A stretch of DNA of 64,000 nt from Nannobrachium achirus (Eukaryota; Chordata; Actinopteri; Myctophiformes; Myctophidae): positions 50,966,462-51,030,461 of the forward strand of contig OY997658.1 in the NCBI GenBank assembly GCA_963921795.1. The letters run 5' to 3'. The notes under the pieces are model-generated. The model worked only from the letters and a program-made list of their open reading frames with translations, ran no database searches and had not been told where the DNA came from. Position numbers and translations under genes: made by a program. This document shows, one piece after another, positions 55,449-64,000 of this stretch. Position 1 is the first letter of the stretch; each line of letters begins with the position of its first letter.

Positions 55449-58400
55449 TCATTGCTTCAGCACGTATCCCTTTAGGCGGGAGGCGAATACAGCGCCGCAG
55501 ATTTCTGCTTTGATAGGGTCCCCTCTCTGGTCCAGGGGGGTAAGTTTGGCTTTGGACTCCACCAAACGGGTGACCACTCCGCCTGCGGTTTCCCACCGGA
55601 AGTACAGTATGGCTCCATAGGAATCGCAGCTTCCATCTGAGAAAGTGATGCCCCATGGTTTGCCCAGCCAGTGAGTGGGCGTGATGCTTCTTGGGAATGT
55701 GACATTGCTTAGTCTGGCATACTCTCTGAACAACTCTACGGCTCTTTCACGGAGCTCGTCGGATAGAGGCTCATCCCAGGTGTCCTTCGTCAGCTTGCCT
55801 GCTTCTTGGAAGGCTCTTCTTACTAGAATTACTCCCTTTTGCTTAAGTGGCGTTACAAGACCAATCGGGTCGTATAAGCCTGCCACTTGGCTGAGTAGCA
55901 TTCGGCGAGTCAGTGGATTTGGTGTCTTTGACACAATTTCCCCTTCAGTCAGATCGGCTTCCATCCTCATCTTCTGCTTTCTTCTAGAGAAGTTGATGGA
56001 TGCCATAACAAAGAGCCTGTCTTCACGGACGAGGTAGCCGACTCCCAGTGCCTTGTTATCTTCTGCTTTGAGTTGGTTTGGTAGAATCACTGTCTCTGGT
56101 TTGGGATTTTCGGCATTACTGGGCCTCCCACTTTGGCCAGACCGGACCCAAGGCTTGAGGTGAAAGCTACCCGCTTTCAGTACATTTTCAACTCCATGCA
56201 GGATTTCTTCCAGCCTGTGAGGGTCATTATTCGATGCTAGTACATCGTCCACGTAACTGTTCTCTTGGATTACTCTTCTTTCTTCCACTAGGTGGCGGAA
56301 TTGAGGCAGGTTGGCAGTCTCTCTCATGGCCACCTGAGCAATGCATCCGGCTGGCTTGTCTCCCATGTTCACCCTGACGATCGCATAGTCTTCGATTTCC
56401 CCCTGTGGTGAGTCTCTCCACAGGAAGCGGTGAACGTGAACTTCCTCTTGTTCTAGCCACACTGAGTTGTACATCTTTTTGATGTCACCGATGGCTGCGT
56501 GTATCCCTTCGCTGAACCGGAGTAGCACGGCTCGTATTGGGTTCAAAACGTCTGGTCCCTTCAGTAGGATGCCGTTCAAGCTGACACCCTTGAACTCTTG
56601 GCTGCTGTCCCAGACGATACGTACTGGCGTGGTGATGGAATGTGGGTTTCGTGCGGTCAAGTGACTCACGTACCAAATTGCCCCTTTCCACTCATCTATC
56701 ATGGGCTTGGTTAACTTTATAGCTGCACCTCTCTCTATCATGTCGTGTATTTGCTTGGTGTAGGTAACCTTCCATAGTGGATCCTTCAGGAGGCGTTTTT
56801 CGGTTCTTCGGAATGTCGCTTCTACAACTTTACGGTTGTTAGGAAGTGAGGCTAATGGTTCCTTCCAGGGATATTTAGCGTCCCAGTGGGGCTCTCCACT
56901 GTGCTCGTCTTTTTCTTTGTAGGTCAGGCCTGCCTTGATGACCTCTAGCTCCCTTTCTTCAGCCAGTGACATCTCTTTTCCTCCTGGTGGGCATCCACCA
57001 CATCGGCAGCCCCCGCAGACGGGTTCGCACGCAGCTCCAATGCTGTCCCATCTCATCCAATCAAAGATCTCTTTGTTGCTTGCAGTAGAGGTTATTCCCT
57101 CCTTTACGCCACTCAACTCCAGGTCTTCCGTGGGGTATTCTTCAACTCTGCACACTGTTCTCATGGTGCGCGCAAAATGAGTAGATGCCGACATTCCCAT
57201 TTCCTCTCGGAGGTTAGGATGCACTCCACTCACTGTCTTGCCGAGTGGTCCGTCCCACAAGACAAGATCTCCATTTCTTCCCATTAATTGTGGCGCTAAT
57301 CTTCCCTCCCGAACTGATATTAATAAATCCACATGTTTTGGTCGGGCTAGCTCCCCGGGTTGGACTCTTGGGAAGAAGGGTTCCAGTTTTGCAGAGGATA
57401 TCGCGCAGTCCACATTGGCGATGTCATCCAGTCCATAACAGATCATCCTGTGATGTCGTATTGACCCTCGTGATGTCCACACCTTTATCGTTACTAGATA
57501 CTTCTTTGTGTGGACTTTTACGGACATTTTCCCAACCCCGTGTACGATTAGTGTAGTACGTTTTCCGGGTAAACCGAGATTCTTAGCAGCTTGGTGTGAG
57601 ATATAGTTAGTGTCGGAAGCAAAGTCAATCAGTGTACCCAGCGTAACTCCTTCTGTGGTTTCGACGTTCAGTAGCATCATTAGGACTGGGAGGTCCATTT
57701 CGTACTGATTTATGCACGTCTTAGGTTTCTTGCACGCTCTTGATGTTGCCTTATTGGTAAAGACTTTCCTGAGTTCCTCCTTTTTCCGGGGATCAACATC
57801 TAAACCGGCGATTATCGCCTCCTGATCCTTCGTTAGGCACAGCGGTTTTCCCGTCCTGTAACCATATGCTTCCCCTTTCCTTGCTCGTGAATTGGGGCAG
57901 AGGAGGGTATGATGATCCGCGACCCCACATTCTTTATTTTTGCAGTGAAACCCCTCATGGCAATCACCGCCTTTTCCGTGGGGAAAGAGGCACTTCGGAC
58001 ACACTCCTGCTTTTCTTACTTGGGCTTTCTTCTCTGAAAGGTCAGCTTCCAGGAAAGCCTGACACTGATATAGTCTTTCTCCATGGGTATCATCCTCGCA
58101 CATGTTGCAAGGGACCTTCCGGGTTCTTCTTCCCTTTTCACTAACTGTTGCTCTGGTGAATGACGACCAGTCTCTTCTTTTTTCGATTGAACGCCCTCGC
58201 TGGCTTGGTTGGCTTGGTTTTTCGTTACTGATGTGGTTTATGAGCTCCAGCTCTTCTACCTTGGATAGAATCTCTTCGTAGTTCTTCAGATACTTTAAGA
58301 GATCGTCGAAATAATGACCATGATGGTGGCCACCACCCCGATCTTGCACGGCAAATAACCACTTCTCTCGGATATTATGAGGTAGCTTACTCTCAATGGT

Positions 58401-59564
58401 TCCTAGTGCAATTGGATTCTTGATGATGTCTTCCATGCCAAGCTCCCGCAGGTCGTACAACGCCCTTTCAATTTTCTGAATGAATGCCATCGTTTCTTGT
58501 GGCCTGTTTCCTCTGACAGGCGGAAAATCTCTTAGCTCTTGCATAATTTGCATTGCTGTGATTTCCTGGTTTCCAAATTTGTTATCTAGGACTCTGAAGA
58601 CGTCAGTGGAGTCTATGCAGTTGTCTAGGCCTAGCTGCAGCTTCACAGTATCCGCAATACTGTCAAGCAAGTAGTGCATCCGTATCTCCTCTGTTCCAGA
58701 CTCATCTGCCATCTTTTGGATTGTTTTCCATTGTTTCTTCCAGCTTGGATATTTTCTTCTTATTCCGGTGAACTCAGGCAAAGCCATGGGTTTAAGTTTT
58801 ACTTTTGGCCTTGCCCCCCGGTCTCTACTCCTGCTGCTGTCCCCGCTGCTTGAACTGCGCCTGCTGTGGCGTGTCGGGGAGCCCCTTGGTCCACCTCCAG
58901 TCTGGGATGTGCCGGACACTGCAATCCTCCCTCTCCCTCCGCCAGGATGTGGGGGGTTTGTAATCCGAGATTTGCTCTCCTTGTCCTCTTCTGGTTCCCT
59001 TTCCTCAGGGATTTTCCATGCGGTCATTAGTCTCACTATTTTGTCTAGTACCTCACGACAGCGCCTCTCCACGTTGTCTTTTTCTTCCTGTGGAATATAT
59101 TCCCACCATATCCGTAGATGCTCCACCATTAGGTGGTGTTTCCCTCTTAGAATTTCTTCCTCTGCGTTATGATCATCACGAGTAGCTTTTTGAGAACTGC
59201 GTGCCTTGGTTTCCTCGTAAGCAGCCGTGAATTCCTCTTCTAAAGAAAGTACTTTCTTCTTAATGAAGCGATCCCACATAGCACCCATGGTACGGAATTG
59301 TAACGCGTAATATGTCGCTTTGATTTTGTCAAACCTTCCGTTTGCTTCTTCAAGGTCGTCTTTAGCTGCTGAGTCGTCACTCTTCTCTAGTTCCGTAATT
59401 ACATCCTGGCTTGCGACAGTAAGCAGCGAAAATGCGTGCCTATATTCCTTCAATCCATCAGCTAGCTCATTATCAGAAGCATAGTCAACCTCGTTTTCTA
59501 ATTTTTTCCTAGCTTTTGTCACCCTGGTTTGGGCGGTTGCACGTTTCTTCTTTAGCTCCTCCAT
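55449..59564 (-). CDS. BEL/Pao gag-pol, ending at an in-frame TGA
   Basis: 1371 codons from an ATG (59562-59564). Residues 1-200 are charged and helical (gag). About 255-420 is the BEL gag-type domain (ALPEFTGIRRKYPSWKKQW). About 485-575 is a Cys/His cluster (CNMC..., CPKCLFPHG..., CKNKECGVADHH). About 640-690 is an aspartic-protease-like segment (LIDFASDTNYIS; usual D-S/T-G motif altered). About 940-1150 is reverse transcriptase with YVDD at about 1104. The start of RNase H (FSDGSCDSYGA) is near 1310. The frame stops at TGA (55449-55451) in mid RNase H. Known function: replication of the element through an RNA intermediate in the cytoplasm. A single stop is the only break seen. Confidence 0.93.
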   Translation of the reverse strand: MEELKKKRATAQTRVTKARKKLENEVDYASDNELADGLKEYRHAFSLLTVASQDVITELEKSDDSAAKDDLEEANGRFDKIKATYYALQFRTMGAMWDRFIKKKVLSLEEEFTAAYEETKARSSQKATRDDHNAEEEILRGKHHLMVEHLRIWWEYIPQEEKDNVERRCREVLDKIVRLMTAWKIPEEREPEEDKESKSRITNPPHPGGGRGRIAVSGTSQTGGGPRGSPTRHSRRSSSSGDSSRSRDRGARPKVKLKPMALPEFTGIRRKYPSWKKQWKTIQKMADESGTEEIRMHYLLDSIADTVKLQLGLDNCIDSTDVFRVLDNKFGNQEITAMQIMQELRDFPPVRGNRPQETMAFIQKIERALYDLRELGMEDIIKNPIALGTIESKLPHNIREKWLFAVQDRGGGHHHGHYFDDLLKYLKNYEEILSKVEELELINHISNEKPSQPSQRGRSIEKRRDWSSFTRATVSEKGRRTRKVPCNMCEDDTHGERLYQCQAFLEADLSEKKAQVRKAGVCPKCLFPHGKGGDCHEGFHCKNKECGVADHHTLLCPNSRARKGEAYGYRTGKPLCLTKDQEAIIAGLDVDPRKKEELRKVFTNKATSRACKKPKTCINQYEMDLPVLMMLLNVETTEGVTLGTLIDFASDTNYISHQAAKNLGLPGKRTTLIVHGVGKMSVKVHTKKYLVTIKVWTSRGSIRHHRMICYGLDDIANVDCAISSAKLEPFFPRVQPGELARPKHVDLLISVREGRLAPQLMGRNGDLVLWDGPLGKTVSGVHPNLREEMGMSASTHFARTMRTVCRVEEYPTEDLELSGVKEGITSTASNKEIFDWMRWDSIGAACEPVCGGCRCGGCPPGGKEMSLAEERELEVIKAGLTYKEKDEHSGEPHWDAKYPWKEPLASLPNNRKVVEATFRRTEKRLLKDPLWKVTYTKQIHDMIERGAAIKLTKPMIDEWKGAIWYVSHLTARNPHSITTPVRIVWDSSQEFKGVSLNGILLKGPDVLNPIRAVLLRFSEGIHAAIGDIKKMYNSVWLEQEEVHVHRFLWRDSPQGEIEDYAIVRVNMGDKPAGCIAQVAMRETANLPQFRHLVEERRVIQENSYVDDVLASNNDPHRLEEILHGVENVLKAGSFHLKPWVRSGQSGRPSNAENPKPETVILPNQLKAEDNKALGVGYLVREDRLFVMASINFSRRKQKMRMEADLTEGEIVSKTPNPLTRRMLLSQVAGLYDPIGLVTPLKQKGVILVRRAFQEAGKLTKDTWDEPLSDELRERAVELFREYARLSNVTFPRSITPTHWLGKPWGITFSDGSCDSYGAILYFRWETAGGVVTRLVESKAKLTPLDQRGDPIKAEICGAVFASRLKGYVLKQ

Positions 59565-60414
59565 CTTGTATCATAGATTGTGTAGAACAGTTCTTTCCTA
59601 TTACATTCAATTTCAGTAGATCTCTGTAACTACTTTGATGGTTATGGCTATGAAACAAACCACTGATTGATCACGTAGTTCCCTTATTAGTCCAATAACG
59701 ATTCAAAGTATGGTTAAAAAAATAGCACTAAAGCAGCAGTTCGGATCAAAAGTCAATTCACAGTAAATGTATACTATTAGTATATCACAAGGTCCTTTGA
59801 TAAGGTCAATAGCAGTGGACAATGGCTAGCTGTTCAGCGATACCAATGTTAGCATTCTCTTTGTCTGTTAGCAGCATTAGCTTCACTCACGTGAGCGTGT
59901 AGTGGCTATCCTAGCTGGACGGCGCCAGTAGTTAGCATTCCCTTTGTTCATTAGCTACATTAGCTTGCAGCATTTGGACAATGGCTTCAGCTAGTCAGAG
60001 CTAGTTAAGTTTAGCACTTCTCTTGACCATTGGCCATAATTGCTCTTCTTTTGTGAGCGAGCAGCAGATTCCTCACCCCACGGCACAAGAATACTATTCA
60101 GTAGTAACAAGCACAGCTCAGCACTTCCCTTTTTAGTAGCAGCTTAGCCTGCCGTTGATCACGGCACACGGGTACAGCGTTTTCCCTCGGTGGCCGTCGT
60201 CGCTCGTATGAGTCCTTAGTAGAGGCTTTGATCCTCCCGTTGTCGCCGCGGCACGGCGTGTTTCTTCTGCGGCCGTTGTATGTCCTCCAATAGCCTCTAT
60301 TGTTGCGTTTGCAACTACGATGCTACCTTTACTGTTGCGGAAAGTTACTCCCAATTTAACAGCAATATCTCATAGTGTAGTTTTAGTTACAACTACACGG
60401 CGATGTAAAATAAC
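59565..60414 (-). other. BEL/Pao leader
   Basis: 850 bp between 5' LTR and gag start. It contains several 'gttagcattc'/'cattagct' repeats and no frame. No clear TGG-initial primer-binding site follows the LTR end, so priming may use another tRNA part. Confidence 0.55.
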
Positions 60415-61203
60415 TGTTCAGATATTTCTAAATGTCCCTCTGAAAGGGACGCCTCGATCTGATACTTAACTAAATAATAACTCGCTCAATGTCTTTATGG
60501 ATTTTTATTGATATAAAACAAACTATTGAAAACCTGGCTGTTACAAACAAGGCTTAGTTCGTAGGTAATAATAAAAAGAAGAATAGTAAAAAACAAACTA
60601 TTTAAACCTTGAGGTTGCAACCAGGGCAGGAAATTCACGGCGGCCACGACGGCCATGGCCGTCGTTGCCCCTCTCTTTGGCCGTGTGCCCCTCGAAAAAT
60701 GACATGCCCAAACGGCCACAGTGGCCGTGGTGCCCCGGTGCCCACAGCAGTCCATTAACTGCTTTTTACCGTTTTTTCCTCTGCGCGATTTTCCAGTCAT
60801 TACGGTAACAGCAGTGCGTGGTTGGCTGAGCTCCTCACATGACCAGTAGTAGATTCCATTTACGCTCGTAGTAGCAGCATAGCAGCCGCCGCATAGTGAG
60901 CCGCCGGAGTCCCGCGACACAGTGTTTATACAACACAAAAGCATCACCGGGCCAAACGGGAGTTACATCTAACGCAGCCTGTTGAATAAATCCGAATGTG
61001 CGAACGAATGCTTTCAAACGGAGCTCTGCTGAGCTCAGGACAACAACCAAAATGCAGCACTAAGGGAACCAAAAGCTATTCTTTCCCCAAGAGGCTGAGC
61101 TGTCAGAAAGTACATTATTGTTGAGAAAGGATCACTCCGCGAACGGGAGGGAGGAGTTTGTGTGCGTGTGTGCGTGTGCGTGCGTGCGTGCACAACACAT
61201 GGC

Positions 61204-61696
61204 CAGTGGTGGAAAAAGTACTCAAATGTTTTACTTAAGTAAAAGTATCAATAGCCTACTGCAATGTAGAAATACTCCGGTTGCAAGTAAAAGTCCTAAA
61301 TATACTTGAGTAAAAGTACAAAAGTATTGGTATCAAAATGTACTTTTACTAAAAGTAAAAGTACAAAATGTTTGAAAATAGCAGATCTACAAGCTCACAA
61401 CGCATAGTTATGCGACACATCTTGAGCTTGTAGATCTGCTATTTTTTCTATAAGCTTGGTTATTTTCAAATAGCCTAAATAGGGCTAAAGTGGTCCATGT
61501 ATGTTTAATAATATTATAATTGATATATGCAAAGTAACTGGTAACTAAAGGTTTCAAATAATTGTAGTGGAGTAAAAGTACAATATTTGGATCCGAGATG
61601 TAGTGGAGTAGAAGTAAGTGTTAGAAATACTCAAAATTACAATAAACAATTAAGTACAATACTTAAGTAAATGTACTTAGTTACTTTACACCACTG
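61204..61696. mobile_element. Tol2-like hAT MITE nested in hAT element A
   Basis: Ends cagtggtggaaaaagtactc and, complemented, cagtggtgtaaagtaactaa, of the Tol2 type. Perfect 8-bp duplication cacatggc (61196-61203 and 61697-61704). 493 bp, non-coding, with palindrome copy 26 in the interior. Confidence 0.93.
61374..61446. repeat. short palindromic repeat, copy 26
   Basis: Left arm gaaaatagcagatctacaag, right arm gagcttgtagatctgctatt, centre cacaacgcatagttatgcgac with gcata/tatgc pairing. Deepest level of a four-level nest. Confidence 0.9.
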
Positions 61697-62807
61697 CACA
61701 TGGCAAAACAGAAATAAAACAGGTTCTTGATATTTATTTAATTGAAAGGTATTACATTAAACCTTAACGTTTAAGCTAAATTAACTATGACTGTGGCGTG
61801 GACTTAAAATCATTGTTTTAATGATGGCCTTCCTGCCCTGGCACTTGGCCTTTGTGCCCTCACAAATTTGACAACACCAAAGGCCAATTGGCCTTGCCCC
61901 TAAACTGACGAAATTCCAGGCCTGGTTGCAACCAAAGTCTAGTTTGTGTAATAATAAAAAAAGGGTTACAGTCACAGTAAAAACGAGAGGTTATTTTACC
62001 TGAAATAGAAGCAGAAACACAAAATACAGGGGTTTTAGAAACTACAACACGCTAAACACTTGAAATGAATTTGTTAACTAATAGTTCTATTGGTCATACT
62101 TACAATAGCCATATCAGATCGTTGCAAATAAAATCCGAACGCACAGTACGCTCGTACTGTGCGGCACACGGCTTAAACTGACCTGGCTCTAGATGGGGGA
62201 TGATATCTTATTCGTAACAAAGACAGGAAGCCCCGTCTGAACCGGAAGTATTATGAGTTGTAAATGACTGAGGAGTTCACGGTAATCTTTTAACTAAGGG
62301 AATCACTTAACTGAACGTTATGGTTAACAGGATTATGTATATATGTTTTATAGATCTTGACTACACAAGTTATGAGTGACATTGCTCTTTCTAAGTGTGG
62401 TAATTAATGATATATAAATCTTTTAGCGATCTATTCTCTATGATATTTAATATGTCAGATGAACCCCTAGGTGGCGCCAGGAGACTCAAATACAGTTCAT
62501 GCAGATTTAACCATGCAGGGAGTAAATAGTTTTGACATCTAGTCTGCGCGCGACACCGTCGCGGGACGTAGCATAAATTAGGCTTGATGAGCTGCAACTG
62601 GGCGAGCAACAGCCACTCCTCACTAGCTGTAATCACGTGTGGTAACATCCCTAATATCTAATTTTGATCTTGAGCTAAAAAAGATTGGGAACCACTGTTT
62701 GTACACCATTGCTCAACACACTTGGACTGTTGATAGCAGTAGGGAACAATCTGAAACGATTAAGGCCCAGCACTGCCACAAGTGGCCGTATCATTAGCTA
62801 CTAATTG

Positions 62808-63503
62808 TTGCGACCGAAGGTCGCATATACTCTGAAAAACCGTGTCGCTTGAGTGACCTTCCTTCCTTCCTTCCCTCCTTCCTTCCTTCCGTAACCTTCC
62901 TTCTGTAACCTTCCTTCTGTACGGGAGTGATGTCAGTGTGATGTCAGCGAGTTGTGACATCACTTCCTGTACGGGGCAGCTACACGAAATGTGGATAACA
63001 CTATATATGGAGATAGTCCAGTCCATAATTAAGACACCAGAGGCAGTGCCACAGATCACGTTCAACACAGAGTCAACTCAAAGAAAGGGTCAAACTCGTT
63101 CTTCTGCTATACCACAAAAATGTGGAATGCCTTACCGAAGGCCATAAAGGAGTGTGGATCACTAGCATCCTTTAAAATTGCCCTGAAAAACCACTTACAG
63201 GCAGCAGCCGTTCGCAACTGGTAAAAACCTAGCCCAACCCTAACCTCCCCGGCCCCTTCCTTGTATATACTTACTGTTTGTTTAGACTTACTGTTTTCTT
63301 TTTTTTTTCTTCTTTTATTTACATATCTACTGCATAGTACTGTGTTCTATTTGTCTGTCATTCAATGTTATATGAGATACTTTAATGGTTTCCTGTTGAA
63401 ATAAGCTTAGTCTTTTCATGGATCTCCTTTTAGTAGACCTTGTACCAGTGAACTGTACCGTCATGAAACTGTACATTTTCCTATGCAAACTTCTAATAAA
63501 GCC

Positions 63504-63536
<33 letters not shown>

Positions 63537-64000
63537 GTCATATGGGACTACCATCATAGACAGTAGCCAAAAGAGAAGGATACGCGGCTACACGAAATGT
63601 GGATAACACTATATATGGAGATAGTCCAGTCCATCATGTCATATGGGACTACCGTCATAGACAGTAGCCAAAAGAGAAGGATACACAAGACTAAGAAAGA
63701 CAAAAAAAGAAAAAAAAGGAGGAGGAGGATAAAGATACCAAAAGGAGAGAGAAGAAAGGGTGGATGAGGCACAATGTGTCTCAGAAAAGAAACAAGGAGG
63801 TGGCAACGGGCGGCTAGATAAAGTTATTAGGCCTGGATCCGACTTTAAGTCGACGCACAGGATTCCAGAAGTGTAGCGCTTATTCGCTCTTGTATCAAAC
63901 TGGTACTCGAAACGTTCTTAGAATTTAATATATATTTTCTAAAGTAAATATGGGGGCGGCTGTGAAAAAAAGAGAAGAATAAAAAAGAAAAAAAGGAGGA
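62808..64000. repeat. unclassified dispersed repeat, same as 24432-25258
   Basis: Same module order as the earlier copy: gcgaccgaaggtcgca, (CTTC)n, 'gagttgtgacatcacttcct', then (after a LINE insertion and a tandem duplication of 'catatgggactaccgtcata') 'gataaagataccaaaaggag' and 'agttattaggcctggatccg'. It runs off the window. Confidence 0.65.
63031..63534 (+). pseudogene. LINE 3' fragment: end of reverse-transcriptase ORF plus 3' UTR
   Basis: An open stretch ending at TAA 63222-63224 encodes SFFCYTTKMWNALPKAIKE then CGSLASFKIALKNHL, the C-terminal tail typical of L2/CR1/Rex1-type LINE ORF2 (WNALP ... SFK..L..HL). A 3' UTR and (AATC)n tail follow. It is 5'-truncated, as usual for LINEs, and interrupts the dispersed repeat after 'agtccagtccat'. 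It cannot make a working enzyme. Confidence 0.75.

Larger units (their letters stand above)
60622..61924. mobile_element. hAT non-autonomous element A in the BEL LTR
   Basis: Ends cagggcaggaaattcacgg and, complemented, caggcctggaatttcgtc. Perfect 8-bp duplication gttgcaac. 1303 bp including a 493-bp nested Tol2-like element and its 8-bp duplication; the sister at 44719-45224 is 506 bp. No transposase frame, so it moved using a transposase from elsewhere. It must be younger than the BEL insertion. Confidence 0.93.
52091..62537 (-). mobile_element. BEL/Pao LTR retrotransposon, near intact
   Basis: Two 812-bp LTRs in direct order (the right one interrupted) with TG...CA ends bound an internal region coding gag-pol on the - strand. 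The 5-bp target TCTAG is duplicated at 52086-52090 and 62538-62542. Domain order gag, zinc cluster, protease, RT (YVDD), RNase H, integrase and a C-terminal domain is that of BEL/Pao. No envelope-like frame was seen. A polypurine tract is next to the left LTR. A usual TGG-initial primer-binding site next to the right LTR is not evident. Confidence 0.95.
60415..62537 (-). repeat. BEL/Pao 5' LTR interrupted by a hAT element
   Basis: LTR pieces 60415-60621 and 61933-62537 match the left LTR base for base by eye. gttgcaac is duplicated around the insertion (60614-60621, 61925-61932). The insertion lies in the LTR that would drive transcription. Confidence 0.93.

Noticed and set aside
53698-59172. 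Plus-strand frames of 60-164 codons across the BEL element
   Set aside because: They are antisense shadows of the gag-pol frame.

Overview
The window is vertebrate nuclear DNA, most likely from a ray-finned (teleost) fish. The evidence is one gene split over seven short coding exons with GT-AG introns, very long (CA)n/(GT)n and (CT)n arrays, tRNA-derived SINEs with the fish-type 'gcgctttggataa' tail, several groups of hAT-, Harbinger- and Kolobok-like non-autonomous elements, and a BEL/Pao LTR retrotransposon. There are no bacterial-type operons. The species cannot be named from sequence alone.

The only host gene I recognise is RSU1 (Ras suppressor protein 1, a leucine-rich-repeat protein of the ILK-PINCH-parvin adhesion complex), on the + strand. 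Coding exons lie at 3929-4037, 6391-6441, 18569-18689, 29480-29598, 33396-33478, 34395-34509 and 40014-40146. All phases join correctly, giving 731 nt (about 243 codons of the usual ~277). The last ~34 codons were not found and probably lie beyond the right edge. A non-coding first exon with promoter-like sites is proposed at about 3440-3579. Several exons directly abut dinucleotide arrays, and exon 4 is surrounded by duplicated copies of its own splice sites.

Introns and the 3' flank are packed with repeats: SINEs (0.3-7 kb, 30.7 kb, 41.3 kb, 44.7 kb), TTAA-flanked Kolobok/T2-like MITEs (0.8, 7.1, 8.0, 10.1 kb), TTA/TAA-flanked Harbinger-like elements (8.6, 19.3-20.9, 48.1 kb), hAT MITEs with perfect or near-perfect 8-bp target duplications (16.8, 23.9, 44.7, 47.9, 50.1, 60.6, 61.2 kb), a 723-bp foldback element (21.8-22.5 kb), minisatellites (13.4, 29.9 kb) and LINE 3' ends (32.6-32.8, 63.0-63.5 kb).

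From 52.1 to 62.5 kb lies a young BEL/Pao element on the - strand. It has 812-bp LTRs of equal length that look identical, a 5-bp target duplication, and one long gag-pol frame broken by a single in-frame TGA. Its right LTR was later hit by a hAT element (8-bp duplication), which itself carries a Tol2-like hAT element (8-bp duplication), which carries a small palindrome.

That palindrome is the most unusual signal. A ~50-75 bp hairpin repeat (arm core TAGCAGATCTACAAGCTCAC) occurs at about 27 places spread over the whole window. It is usually embedded in other transposons at family-specific positions, and its two arms sometimes share the same substitutions. I do not recognise it as a named family.
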